64,000 nt of DNA, taken from Rotaria socialis (lineage: Eukaryota > Rotifera > Eurotatoria > Philodinida > Philodinidae). The notes under the pieces are model-generated. The model did no database searches and was not told the origin of the DNA. It saw only the letters and a program-made list of their open reading frames with translations. Of the stretch, positions 34,201 to 47,000 are shown piece after piece. Within the stretch, counting starts at the first letter, position 1; each line of letters opens with the position of its first letter. The stretch spans positions 1-64,000 of the forward strand of contig CAJNYU010002702.1 in NCBI GenBank assembly GCA_905331475.1, given 5' to 3'. The position numbers and the translations under genes were made by a program.

Positions 34201-37200
34201 TATTAGATTTTCATCCATTTGTAATTTAAATGTTCCCTAAAAAATTTACGTCTATATTCAGCACTCAATATTCTAAATTTTCCTACTTAATATTAATTGC
34301 TTTTATAAATTTAATTAGGTGAGTAAGTCATAAACACTTAGTCTAATCGTATTTCTATTTTAATTCCAAAGGAATTTCACAGAAAGCTTTTCTGCTTATG
34401 AGCTAACACATGAAATAAGACATTCTTCTTCGATAGAACAGATTTTCAAATTTTTTTCGTAGGATGTCTACACATCTATAAGCATTTAATTAGAAAAAGC
34501 AAATTATTCGTTGTGAATAATAAAACATCTAAATATCATAAACAATCGAAATTCAAGAGGCTTACTTTACTGCATTATTTTCCTTATTTCTCATATCAAA
34601 TCATGGGATTAAAATATCTCACAGAGCATTGTTTCTAGATTATTTGTATATGACGAAATAAATCATTCTACAATTATCTTTTGTTTTTCATACTTAAATT
34701 TCTCACAATTATTCGATAATAATTTTTCAAAAAATCTTACTGTTGGAAGAAAATATTGTTCAATAAGATCATATGCCATATGACGAAGTATTTCTAAATT
34801 CGCCTGATGTTGTTCATGAGTTCCATTTGTATTTTGCTGTTGTACAGATAAGCCAGCACATCGAAATGCCTAAAGAAAAGAAAAACTCATATAGAAATAA
34901 TTCATTTCTTTTGACTGTGTCTTATACTTCAGCGTTAAGATAAAAATTTGCGTAGCCAGCAGCATCAATCGTTTGAAGAAATTCTAGAAATAAAAATCAT
35001 TTTTCATTGATTTCAATGAAGAAGAAAAAAACAAATTCAAAAATTTACTTAAAAAGTAATCTAAACCATTACAATTATTCAATATTTCTGTTAATGGTAA
35101 ATCATGATAAGTCACTTTTTGTAAAATTTCCTCGTCATCCTATTTAGAAAAAGAAAAACAACAGTATAAAATGATATAATATTATCAAATATAAAAAGAA
35201 GTATTATACTAATATAGGTATTTGTGCTTGTTTTTCTAATCGTTCAGAGAGTAATCTTTTTAAATATTGATAACTATTTAATGTTGCACGAATTTCTGCA
35301 TCTAAAAATATGCAAAAACTATTATGACAAAGTGAAATTATGAATATAACCATTTTCTCCTCCGGTATCTTTTGAACGCCATCGATTTATTTCAATACTG
35401 ATTCTTTCAGCTAATGTTGACAATTCAGCTGTTGAATCAGTAGTTCGAGCAACAAGAAGAAAATTATCGATTGTTAATGGAAATTGGTGACACTAAACAT
35501 AAAAGTTGTTAGTGCAATCCTTGAACGATCAAAATGTGAAATGTGATGTGCAACAGCTGGTACTAATGATAGGAACATTGACTTATTCTATGGATTTGGG
35601 AATACATATTTTCACCATTGCTGTACATATTCCTTGAGAAATTGAATGCGAAAGTAATACATATACGACTTATGATTATATATCCATAGAGTCTCTTACA
35701 CTCTCAAGGCAACATACCTACGGAATTATGTTGATTGCAATGTAATCATGAAGTATTTTGTACAAATCTCAGTGATACAAGTCTTGAAATGATCATACTA
35801 ACTACTGTTTTGTTTTGAATCTATTAATTTATAGTATACTGACTATTTGGGAACATAACTGCTTGTGTAGGCAGTATATAATTAGTTAATGGGCGCGAGA
35901 AATCTCAACAATGAAATGTAAGAAATTTCTATTCGGTTTTGTCTGTTGTCTCAAACTGAAGACAATTATAGTTATAGAGAACTGAATGTTCTATCGAATC
36001 TATCAATACAAAACACATCGTACCACATACTGATTAAATAGCTGAAGTGTCCTTGATTTTTATTTCATAGTCTTAGAAAGGTAATTAAACTTTTGATACT
36101 TTTAGTTCAATTTTCTTTTTCTCGATCGTGTTTTACAAAATTCAAGCCTGATGTATTATTTTTCTTTTTCTTTTAATTACCATTCTAATAATCAATTGAT
36201 TAATAGCATCCGGATCTGTGTACATATCAATAAAAGGTATTAAACCAAGATTAACAACAACTTCCTTGAAATGAAAACTGAAATGATATGATTACAATTA
36301 TTGAAAAAAGCATACTCTCAATATCATTCGAGCTGGAACACAACGAAATTCATTGGCAGGTAGTAAAATATAAATCAAAACTTCAACGATATCACGAAGA
36401 AATTCTATGAAAATAAAAAATATTTTCAATTAAATGAATTAAACAAAGTAAAACTACCTTTTTCTTTGTCTTTATCCGTACAAACTTCATATCGACAGAT
36501 TCCTCTTTCGTATTCAGCTTCCAAATCGAAGAAGCATGCTGCAACATCTGTTGATTGTTCTAATCGCATGCGTTCTTTAGCTTTTCGATATAATCGAACA
36601 TGTGTTGCAAAACTATCTACAACTGTTCCGGTACAAAAATCTAACCAATCTATTTCACGTAATCTAATATTCATAAAGAGAACAGATAAAATTCCAATTG
36701 AAAACCAACTTTTAATCATTTCAATTACCTTTCAGCTAGATGTTGGATTGTAATATAGATTCCATTTTTAACATCACGAATAAATGATTCATCCGAACTC
36801 ACTTGAGTTTTATACCACACTTCAATATAATCACGAACAAATAAATCAATTGCCTATGAAAAATGACAATTGAAAGCAAAAATGATTTTTACTATATTTC
36901 TTTACTTCAGAAAGTGGTTCATCAATAACAGGTATTCCTGTCAAGGGTACACGGTCATTCGTACGTAAAGATGAGTCGGTATCAATGTCGCCAATCTATC
37001 AACATTATCAATGTAAAAAAATAGATTTCCCTGAGACTTGGTAAATCTTACATGAGTAATTAATTTTCGTTTGTTATACGCCGTTTTAATCGTACTTTGT
37101 ATCTGACTTGCTTTTAACCATTCTGGTCTGTGAACAATCAGATGAATCACAAATCTATAATTGAATACCAAGTACTATGAAAATAATTCAATAGTAAAAT

Positions 37201-37317
37201 TCGAACAGACCCCAATATAAACGTGATTATCAATAAAATCCAATAGAGAGTCGTTTGAATTCCAATGATACCAAACAGTAAGCAAAAACCGGCGATGATT
37301 AGCTGTCTTGAAATCAT
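31278..37317 (-). CDS. SNX13: Sorting nexin 13 (PXA-RGS-PX-Nexin_C)
   Basis: Twenty-two minus-strand exons sum to 3,045 nt and 1,014 residues without a frame break. In order (upper-lower): 37317-37211, 37154-37052, 36995-36906, 36853-36729, 36663-36458, 36404-36316, 36264-36181, 35492-35351, 35301-35210, 35139-35049, 34983-34928, 34869-34741, 34236-34132, 34080-33969, 33900-33718, 33657-33386, 33327-33217, 32850-32638, 32559-32414, 32348-32280, 32208-32096, 31684-31278. Residues 6-35 are a hydrophobic N-terminal anchor. PXA at about 95-268 (VIDEPLSEAIDLFVRDYIEV, LREIDWLDFCTGTVVDSFATH). RGS at about 346-520. PX at about 575-690 (WITYRRYSEFHDFDIVIKKR, LHLPNKSL). Then MDTIVNPF and Nexin_C at about 770-960 (IPLRVLLVIMDEVFDLK, ELRHIIGSETTRRG). 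SNX13 is an endomembrane protein with a Gα-directed RGS-like domain and a phosphoinositide-binding PX domain. Human SNX13 is about 960 residues. Confidence 0.93.
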
Positions 37318-37529
37318 CAACCGACATGCAAATTTAAAAGATAAAGAATAGTAAAACCTATTCAGCTATTTTATGACAGTATATTTTTTTTATAGTAAAC
37401 AACAAAAAATATTCTTGTAATTGATTGGCTCGCTGATCGAACAATTAAAATGCATACTATAGATAGAGCTATATACTTCTTTTAATTCAACTGGATAGAT
37501 AACAAACTTGGAGCGTTTTCATTACACAA
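37318..37529. promoter_or_regulatory. Shared divergent promoter region (inferred)
   Basis: SNX13 (minus) and the TBC1D20 homologue (plus) start 212 bp apart, head to head. The AT-rich interval must hold both promoters and 5' untranslated regions. No specific motif is claimed. Confidence 0.45.
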
Positions 37530-40029
37530 ATGGTAACAATAAATAATGATAACAATTATGATAGTGAAGTTCCTTCAGTTATTGATAATATAAAATTATT
37601 AATTGATCGTTATAATCAAAAGAAAATACAGCGAAAATATGTAAAAAGAAAATTAATTTTCTATGCCCAAACGTCAGGCTTCAAAAATAACGTCTATCGA
37701 AAACAAGCATGGGATTTAATAGTTGACACTCCATCTTATGATTATTCAATAGGTATATTATTTGTTTCATCATTATTTTTGTTTGTTTTAAATTAATATT
37801 GAATAGATCAAAATTTAATTGAGTCACATCAATATTATGAACAAATCAAAATGGACGTTATAAGAACGTTGAAAAGATTTCCACCGGGTTTGTAGATGTT
37901 TATAAAGCAAAAATATTAATCGAATTTTTTGTATTTCTATTTTATTGTTAAGATTATTCTGATTCTGAAAGAAGTGACTTACAAGACGATCTTATTCTTA
38001 TTATAACAAAAGTTTTACTGAAACATGAAGAACTACATTATTATCAAGTTGGTTATTTTTTGTGTATCAAGGTTTTTTTTAATTCTCTTTTTAATTTTTT
38101 TTAAGGGTTATCATGATATTTCGTTAACGTTTTTACTTGTACTTGGAGAGAAATTAAGTCTTCCAGTGATCGATTCTATTACCATGTCACATTTAAAGTA
38201 ATGTTTATTTACTATTTTTCCGTTTGAAAGTAACATATGATTCAAATTTTTTGAAGAATATATGATTCATTTTAGATTTTTTATTTCAAAGACTAGATTT
38301 AATGTTTACTAGTTAATCAGGAGATTATTGGATGAAATTCAGTCTAATTATATTAAGCTCTAGCTGTTCAATAGTGACATGTCTTCTTTGAAAAAATCGA
38401 TATGTCAGACGTGATTGAAAACTATCTATTGCTCATTTGTTTCAACTGATTTCTCGAAAAAAATTAAAACTTTAATTTTGATTTTGATTTGACAGATTTT
38501 TGCCTGAAAATAGTAAAAAAATTATTCGTACCTTCAACAATGCTCAAAATTTTTTGATTTCCTTAAAATTTATTTTCTACTAAATAGAAATTATCATAAA
38601 AAAAGAGACACATAGTAGACGATATAAAGTCTTGTATCTTGAATGGAATTATCTGAAAATAAAAAGACCAAGATGAATCGCAAAGATTGTCTTTTATTAA
38701 CTAAATTGAATTCACTACTCACACATATCAGCCTCAAATATTACTTAGCAAGGATATTCGAATACCATAAATACGAGATTGCGATCAAGTATGTGATAGC
38801 TTTCAGCTCAATGAACCAAGCATATAAACACGAAAAGTATTACTTACGAGCTGCTCTCTTTTGATTGGCACATCGATTTTAATTTACACGAAGATATACT
38901 CAATAGTTGAGACGTGTTACACTTCTAGTTTAGACATATCTTATTTTAATTTAAGTTTTTTCCTAAATAGTTCATAATTTCACAGTAATTGATCGGTAGT
39001 ATAAACTTGAGATTTTTATTTAAATTAGACATCTAGAACGATGAGAAAAGATAGCATCGAATCTTTTGAAGATGATTAAAAAAATTTGATCACGTGAAAA
39101 TTATTTTTAAGAAATTAAATTAAATACATTTTCCGTAATCAAAATCATAAGTTTTATTGTATAGATATTTTATGGAACCAACAATGGAAAAAACTCGCGA
39201 TTCTCTAGCATACTTAATGCCACTGATTAATTGTGTCAACAGTGAATGTGCCGAATATATGGAAAGGTACGAATGATCGAATTACGATTTGAAAAGAAAG
39301 CATTTTTCGTCATTCTTCTTATTCACAGAGGTGATACTGGGCATGTAATATTTGCTCTACCTTGGTTTATCACGTGGTATTCGCATGTATTAGATGACCT
39401 ATCTGTAATTCTTCGACTTTATGATCTCTTCATTGTCTCACATTATCTTATGCCCATTTATGTTGCTGCTGAAGTAAAAATAAAAGGTATAAATTACAAA
39501 TAAAACAAATTTTCTTTTCACATTCAGATTGTAAATTATTACGCTGATGAAGTTCTCTCAAAAAATTGTGAAATGTCATGTTTACATCAATATTTATCGT
39601 ATTTACCAACTGAAATCGATGAAAATACGTGGGAAGAAATTATTAGACGAGCTTTATATCTATTTGAAAATCATCCTCCAGATACACTCGAGAATTTAAA
39701 TCATGAGTGGAAAATCAAATGGTAATAATATTTTAATTATATTCTTCATAAGTAAATCCAAAAACAATTTCTTTTCAAATTTCTTTAGTGAATATATGGA
39801 ACATTCTTCTGACAAATTCATAACTCGACAAACTTTTAATAAAAATAACAATTATAATAATCAACAAAGTTTATCAAAAAAACCAAGTACTTTATCACGT
39901 ATTGCTTTTTGGGGTGTGACAATAGCAATCGGTGGTTTAGCTATTTATGTTTGGAATCAAACACAATTAATAGACTCATCTAAATACATTAGCTTAGGAG
40001 ATTTTCTTAATCAATTGTATCGAACATAA
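37530..40029 (+). CDS. TBC1D20: TBC1D20 homologue, ER/Golgi Rab GTPase-activating protein
   Basis: Eight exons (37530-37752, 37807-37887, 37953-38047, 38106-38197, 39165-39266, 39329-39473, 39528-39721, 39789-40029) give 390 residues in frame; human TBC1D20 has 403. The TBC domain keeps RKQAW (57-61), the arginine finger in IKMDVIR (R94) with following RFPPG, and the glutamine finger YYQ (Q133) followed by GYHD. Later blocks SLAYLMPLIN, ALPWFITWYSHVL and LMPIYVAAEIV follow the family closely. Residues about 349-366 are a C-terminal membrane anchor (FWGVTIAIGGLAIYVW), as in TBC1D20, which sits in the ER and acts on Rab1 and Rab18. Intron 4 is 967 bp while the others are short. Divergently paired with SNX13. 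Confidence 0.93.
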
Positions 40030-43000
40030 TAATGCACCCAAGTCTTTCCTCTATAATCTTGCATTCCGGTTGAACTATTAATTTTGATAATTAAAAGAAA
40101 AAACGAATCATTTACTTAATAGTTAAAGTTTCTTGTTCTCTTTTTTAGATAAAATAAAACTTCATATATTAGACTAATAAACAATTCGTGGAAAAAGCGA
40201 AAGGTCAGTGATGTAAATAAATTTGACATTTTCTATCAAAGAAATATAATTAGTCAACATGAATGAGTTGACCTTTAAACTAAATTACTTTCTTGAATAA
40301 AATCAGCTGTCATGATAATCAGTGCAAATCGTTTTTCTGTTTGATAGAATGTCTTGATTTCCTGAGAGTTTCTTCCGGAAGTTTAACAATGCTTACATCC
40401 GGATTTTATATATTTGTTTAAATTAATGCCAAAGTAATTAGTCGTTCTTGTTTTTCATACAATGAAAGTATTCTTTTGCTAGTTGAATTTCAGATTCTAA
40501 CTAGGGTTTTGTGTCAAATTAATTAGTATGTATCTAAGTTAAATTTAATGCTAATTAAGTCTGTATGATCTCTTATGATTTTTGAGCATAGTGAACAACG
40601 AAAACAATCTGTTTCAACTGAAATTTTCATCGTTGATATAATAACGATCGTTTTCTGGCTTATTCATAATTAGTTACGCATGATACTGTAACTCCTATTT
40701 GAATGACGAAGAAAAAAACAGAATGATGACCGGTCGTACTTCACGGAATGTGTATTTGTATAATAAGGTAACAATCAATAACACAAGCTATGCGTATCAA
40801 GATAAAAATAGATTCCATCAATTAAGATCGATCGATAGCGACTTGATAAGAAACAAGATAGAGATAATAATATTCATATTTCTATTTCTATATTTAGTGT
40901 TAACAGCTATTGATATCTAAAAAAACGACGAATGTCATTCTTCAACTATACGTTATCTTTTAGAGTAATATAAGTTTTCTCGTTTGTAGAAGATGGGAAA
41001 GAAATCGTGTCATGAGCACATCCATTGGGATCGCTGAACTTCGCCAATGTGACTTTCGCCAATTATTGGCGAAAATCATGTGGACATTCGTCAATATTGA
41101 CGAATGTATGAGGGACATTCACTATAATAACGACAGGCGTTGAACCATTCAACTATGAATCAAAAGTTGGTGTATGTTTGGCAAGTCGGCAAGAACATAA
41201 TAGAAACTATATTAGAATAGGGAAGAGTTCATATTATGTATACATATCATCTGCTCTAATAATTGAGAATGTGAGAAAGTTTCACCAGTACTGGCGAACT
41301 TCGGGCTATTCCATCCATTCTATTACACCTTTTAATAATTTGCCGTAATTATCAATGTTTCTCACAAGCTTTTTAAAAAGTCTACTATAGAATTATTTTT
41401 TGTATCTTCTTTTGAAATACTATAGGTTAGTAATGGAGTCTAACGTATGTAATTTTTTAATTTGAAATTAAAAAGAATTTTCTTATGGATCAATTTCAAA
41501 AATATGACAGCGTTTGTTTCTTTGATTTAACAAATCCCTATTGAATTTTCGTCAGTTTGATTGAATGCACAGTATAGACTTATAGAATCACATTTCATAC
41601 ATGAATATTCTAAAATTTGTCTTTCACGTAGCCGGAATATAATCCTCAGAATGAAAAAAAACCATATTCTTTCTTTGTCCGTCTAGAAAAAAAAATCTTT
41701 AGAAATTCTAATAATAGAAATTTTGTTAAAGCTTGAATTATTTTTTATATCAAAATAAATTTTCTCTCGATTCTATTCATTCTTACAGAGAGAAAATAAA
41801 ATCATTAAATATTATTTTCAATTTATTCGTTCAATTAGTATGACGACGTATTTTTTATTTTTCTGTAATCTTGTATGATTAGTTATATTTGCTAGATATA
41901 GATCTACATGAAGAACATATTATAGCTATTAAGTCTGTACAGTATTCATTGAAATATTCTTCTTCGAATTATATAACTTCTCAAATAAGAAAAGACACAG
42001 AACAGAAGTGAAAAATACACTATATAATGTTTTAGATTAGCATTTGTCAATTATAGTAATCGTGTTTTCTTTATATCTTTCTTTGGACAATTATATGTGC
42101 TATTCTTTTAAGATAATCTGTAGTTTAAATCAAACTTTTTTTTTAATTCGAGTCAAATAAAGATAAAACTATGTTTTATGTTTGAAATTTCCGCCATTAA
42201 AAACTAATTAATTTATCGGCTTGTCCAAACGTAGCGCTGTGACATTTTGACAAATTTTTTTGCAATTATCTCGAAAGGTATAAGAGCTAATAAGATCGTT
42301 CAAACGTCATTCAATGCAGCTTATCATACTATATTTATGTTGAAAGAATGACCTAGTTTGACTGAACTCTAGCGCTTCTAGAAAGATTGTATCATCGCGT
42401 AACACTGACAAAAAGGACCCTTTTTTCTAGGGCTGCTTATAAAGCTCTAATTTTTTGACAAATCATTTCTTCAAATGAAATGCTTATGGTACCAGCTTTG
42501 TAGAGAATTGAATGGGCTTTCAAGCAGTAAAAAATATTTTTTCTAAACTATTTTCGCTCAGATAAAAAATGCAAAAGACAAACGTAACGCTGTGACACGT
42601 TTTTTTGTCGACCACATTTGAAGCACTTAACATGCTTAACAATATTTAATGTTTATATATATTGATCACTGCCCTGCATATATCCTTCTGTAAAGAAAAT
42701 CAAGTTGCTACATCAAAATAAGAGCTCAATAATTGTATAGTAAGTTAGAAACTGTACAAAAGCTTAGGACTTGTCCTGAAGAATGAGAGTAACAAATTAA
42801 TAGACTATTTTGTAGAGAATAAAATTCTGCATCGGATAGTATATTACTCTGCATTTTTGTTTTAAATTCCTTGATTAGAAAATTGAAAATCCAATTTTTA
42901 AAACTTTAAAATCCGATTCTTGATGCCAAAATCCAATTTTTTTAAAGAAAAAAGTCCAAGTTCACAATCAGCGTAAAACACTATACCAGAAAATACGCTT

Positions 43001-44060
43001 AGATCTGTCTATATCGAAAAACAAATCTTTAAAGCTTGATCAGCGAAGTAGCGCGTTACGTGAACAAGCCGTTATCTAGTTAATGAATATTTTCTCCAAA
43101 GAAAACTCTTTTTATTATTTTAGATAGCTCATTAATCAGATCGTTAAGTCAAGCAAATAGAAATATTTCCCAATCTAATTTAGTCATACAAATGACTATT
43201 TGGATTAGAAAAAAAACAGTGAGTTAAAGCTTTTCTCTATTAATTCACATGTTCATGGGCAGACATTGCTAGACCTTCGTTGTCTTATAGTATTATCTTT
43301 CCTTTATAATCAAGTTTGCATGCTGTTTTGTATGAAAATAGTAATAAGATTGCAAGTAGATGATTTATTGAAGTTAAATTTTTTATACTTATTTAAGTTG
43401 AAAGATTTCAATATAAAATGACGCATGATTGAATATCTACCACCTATCGATGTACACACAAGAACAAGTACTCGTTACTTTGCACAGATAAATACGAGTC
43501 AAATCGCTTAAGAGATCAAAAGTTTTTTTTCAAGTTTTGGTCTCGACAATCATGTGTATGCAAAAACTGAATTTATACAAGTTATTACCTATATTTAACT
43601 CAACTAACGATGTATCTATACGTTCAAATGCTAAATCGATTTGATACTAAGAAAGTTTTTTTTCTCTCACTTCATTATTCATGTCTAAATAAAGGTAAAT
43701 ATCAGAATTAAGCCTTCACATCTTTGTTTGAAAAAGACCGAATCTCTATTAATAGCATTATTTTTTTTTGTTCTCATATTGCTTCATTTAAAATCAACAA
43801 AATTTGTCTAATCATATCTGTTTTTATATTATCAATCATTCTTGTCAGATATTTCAATATTATTTCAACAATCTTATTTATTGTTTATTGAATTCAAAGA
43901 AGAAAACAAACAACATCAAAATAGTCTCATTGAATTCGAATGATCAACTTTTTAGTTAAGGATTCTTGTTTTTTTAGATTTGAATCAGTAAATTATAAAA
44001 ATGCTCATCTAAAAAGAAGAAAAAAATCGATTTTCTTTCTGTTTTTCTTTTCGTGAAGCA
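40030..44060. other. 4-kb AT-rich intergenic region
   Basis: No gene is supported. A 73-codon frame at 40699-40920 has a hydrophobic end (IEIIIFIFLFLYLVL) but no other sign of coding. CGTAGCGCTGTGAC at about 42,231 recurs as CGTAACGCTGTGAC at about 42,583. Two near-adjacent palindromes are listed separately. Confidence 0.4.
41054..41107. repeat. Two perfect palindromes in tandem
   Basis: TTTCGCCAAT-T-ATTGGCGAAA (41054-41074) has 10-bp arms, and the 24-bp palindrome at 41084-41107 (left half ACATTCGTCAAT) is perfect. Both centre on an AATT/AATATT-like core preceded by TTCGYCAA. Related half sites (CGCCAATGTGAC, CAGTACTGGCGAAC) lie within 250 bp. Confidence 0.65.
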
Positions 44061-47000
44061 ATGAATTCGTTTTCATCGTATCATTCATCATCGTCATCCG
44101 ATAAATTCTTCAAACGTTTTCGTTTCTGGAAACGTCAATATCTTCACATTGTTATATACACATCGTTATTTTGGATATTTGTTGATGTTTTTTTTATAAT
44201 GTTATTTTCTGATTGTACAAAACAAATTATTGTGCCATGTTCATCATCCATAGAAAAAGAAAACAATCCGAATAATAATATTAAATCAGTAGACGACGAT
44301 CTCATACGACATCCAAAATTTAATCTAAATAAAATTAGAGAAAAAAATCAAACACTATTTTATGGCAACAACATAATTAATAAAAAGAAGCTTGCAGAGT
44401 CAAAGAAAACTGATGGTGGTTTTATTGCTAAATGGTTTGGATCTGATTCAGGTTTGAAATTAAGAATGAATGTTAAAAAATGAAAAATGCTTGTTTCCTT
44501 CAGGAACGAACCCATCAAGTTGGCCGGGTGAAGGTGGTCGGGGTGTTGCCATTCCAAATAATTTAAAAGATGCAGCTAAAAAGCGTTTCACAGAAAATCA
44601 ATTTAACATTGTTGCATCTGATCTTATGGCTCTCAATCGATCGATTCATGATCAAAGATCATCAAAGTTTTATTAGATTATGCTATTGATACTTTTCTAA
44701 AACTTAATTTTATCTGATTGTTACTTTAGATGCCGATCTCATGAGTTTCCATCAGATTTACCAACAACATCAATCATAATTGTATTTCATAATGAAGGAA
44801 ATTCGACTTTATTACGCACATTGACAAGTATTGTAATAAGAAGTCCCATTGAATATATACAAGAAATTATTATGGTTGATGATGCTAGTGTTGATCGAGG
44901 TTCATTGAATTGTTTTTTTTCTTTTATTTATTTATTTATTTATCAATGTTCTCTTTTGATTTAATAGAATATCTTAAAGACACATTAGAACAATTTGTAA
45001 AAGAATTACCAGTTAAAGTTATCATTTTACGAAATACAGATCGGTTAGGTTTAATGAAATCTCGATTAAAAGGTTAATTAAAAAATAAATAATACGAAAG
45101 AAAATATTTTATTCTTATTTTTAAAGGTGCTGAAGTGGCTACAGGTGAGACATTAACTTTTCTTGATGCTCATATTGAATGTTCACCGGGATGGTTACAA
45201 TATTTGTTATACGAAGTCAAAAAAGATAGGTAAACATTTATTTTTCACTGATTAACAAATGTTCTACATGTCAATTGCTTGATTCAAAAGAAGTATCATC
45301 TAGAATGAGATCTCAAGAAGAATATAGCTATAATATAAATAGGTACGAGATCAGATTCAATTACTATATTAGCTATTGCGAATAAGCATGTTTTAAATAA
45401 ATATCACTAATCGATATCGATAAATAAACTATTTCTTTACATTTATTTTTTTCGACATTGATTCACATATTGAGAATTGAAAAACCTGTGTTATCGACCC
45501 ATGTTTTTACATGTTTAATTAAAGATCAAATAAGAAGAGTTCGACTGACGTTTTTGCAGGTATTGATGTTTAATGACTATCCGGATATATTGAAAATTTC
45601 AATCGAAAAAAAATGTTTGTAATATTATTGTCAATTTACTTTCAACATTTTTAACAAAAACATGCTCAGAACAGTTAACTTCTCTGGCAAATATAATAAA
45701 CAATTTCAAGTGCTTTCGAGGCACAGAAGTACGGTTAGACAGAAGCCTTTGAGATAGAAACATCTAAAACTAGGCATATACTCATTTGAGAACCTTAATT
45801 GAATTTTTGATTTTTTCTGAAAGCAACTAATGAATGTCGTCTTCTTTTCTTTATTTTTAGAACCGCTGTTGTATGCCCAATTATTGATGTAATCAATGAT
45901 GATGATTTTGCTTACTTAACTGGTAGTGATATGACTTGGGTATATTTTTTTCAAATTGAGTTTGCTTCATATAATTTTTAAGTCGTTGTTAATAAATTAG
46001 GGTGGTTTTAATTGGCGATTAAATTTCCGTTGGTATGCAGTACCGAATCGAGAAGAAATTCGTAGAAATTATGATCATTCATTACCTCTGCTGTAATACT
46101 AAAAACTGCTTGTTTTTAACTTGTACTGAATAATATGTTTTATGATTATGTAGATCTCCCACAATGGCTGGTGGTTTATTTACAATAAATCGAGAATATT
46201 TTTATGAAATTGGTGCTTATGATCCAGGCATGGAAGTATGGGGTGGTGAAAATTTAGAAATGTCATTTCGCGTTTGGCAATGGTGGAAAAGTTCTTATTC
46301 ATCCTTGTAAGATATTTGGAAAAAAAAATAATTATTATAATAAAATGATTTTTTTTATAGGCAGCCATGTTGGCCATGTATTTCGTAAACAAACTCCGTA
46401 CACCTTTCCCGGCGGTACTGGAAAAGTTATTTTTCATAATAATAAACGTCTTGTAGAAGTATGGCTTGACAAGTACAAAGATTTCGTTTATGCGATCATG
46501 CCTGGTTTGTGATTTATATTAAAAACATTTTTGACATTTTATGAATGAATTTTTTCTATAGAATTGAAAAATGTTGATGCTGGCGACGTTTCCGAACGTC
46601 TCGCACTTCGTGAACGTCTTAAATGTAAAGATTTTCGTTGGTACTTACAAAATATTTATCCTGAAAGTTCAATGCCTGTGGACTTTCATCACGTTGGAGT
46701 AGTAAGTTTGTTTTTCTTATTTAAGTTTTAGTTCTTTTAAAGCTTTTATGTTCAAATCATTTTGTGTGTATCAAACTTTATTATTCCTATTTCTCATACG
46801 TCTAGTTAAAAAATGAAGCTTACGGTTGTGCTGATTCACTCGGTCTCGACAGTGAGAATGGGATCAATCATGATGCAGGCATTTTCCCTTGCCACAATCA
46901 AGGCGGTAATCAGGTGTGTATATTAATATTGTTACTTTGTTTTTCTAAACTTTTCAGATACATATCGAGTCACGCTCTTGCTTGACTCTTCATCGTGTGT

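Noticed and set aside
36466..36753. 95-codon plus-strand frame opposite SNX13
   Set aside because: It is the antisense image of SNX13 exons 4-5, which carry the conserved PXA domain.
38643..38864. 73-codon frame in intron 4 of TBC1D20
   Set aside because: It lies inside an intron whose flanking exons join perfectly in frame, and its sequence matches no family.
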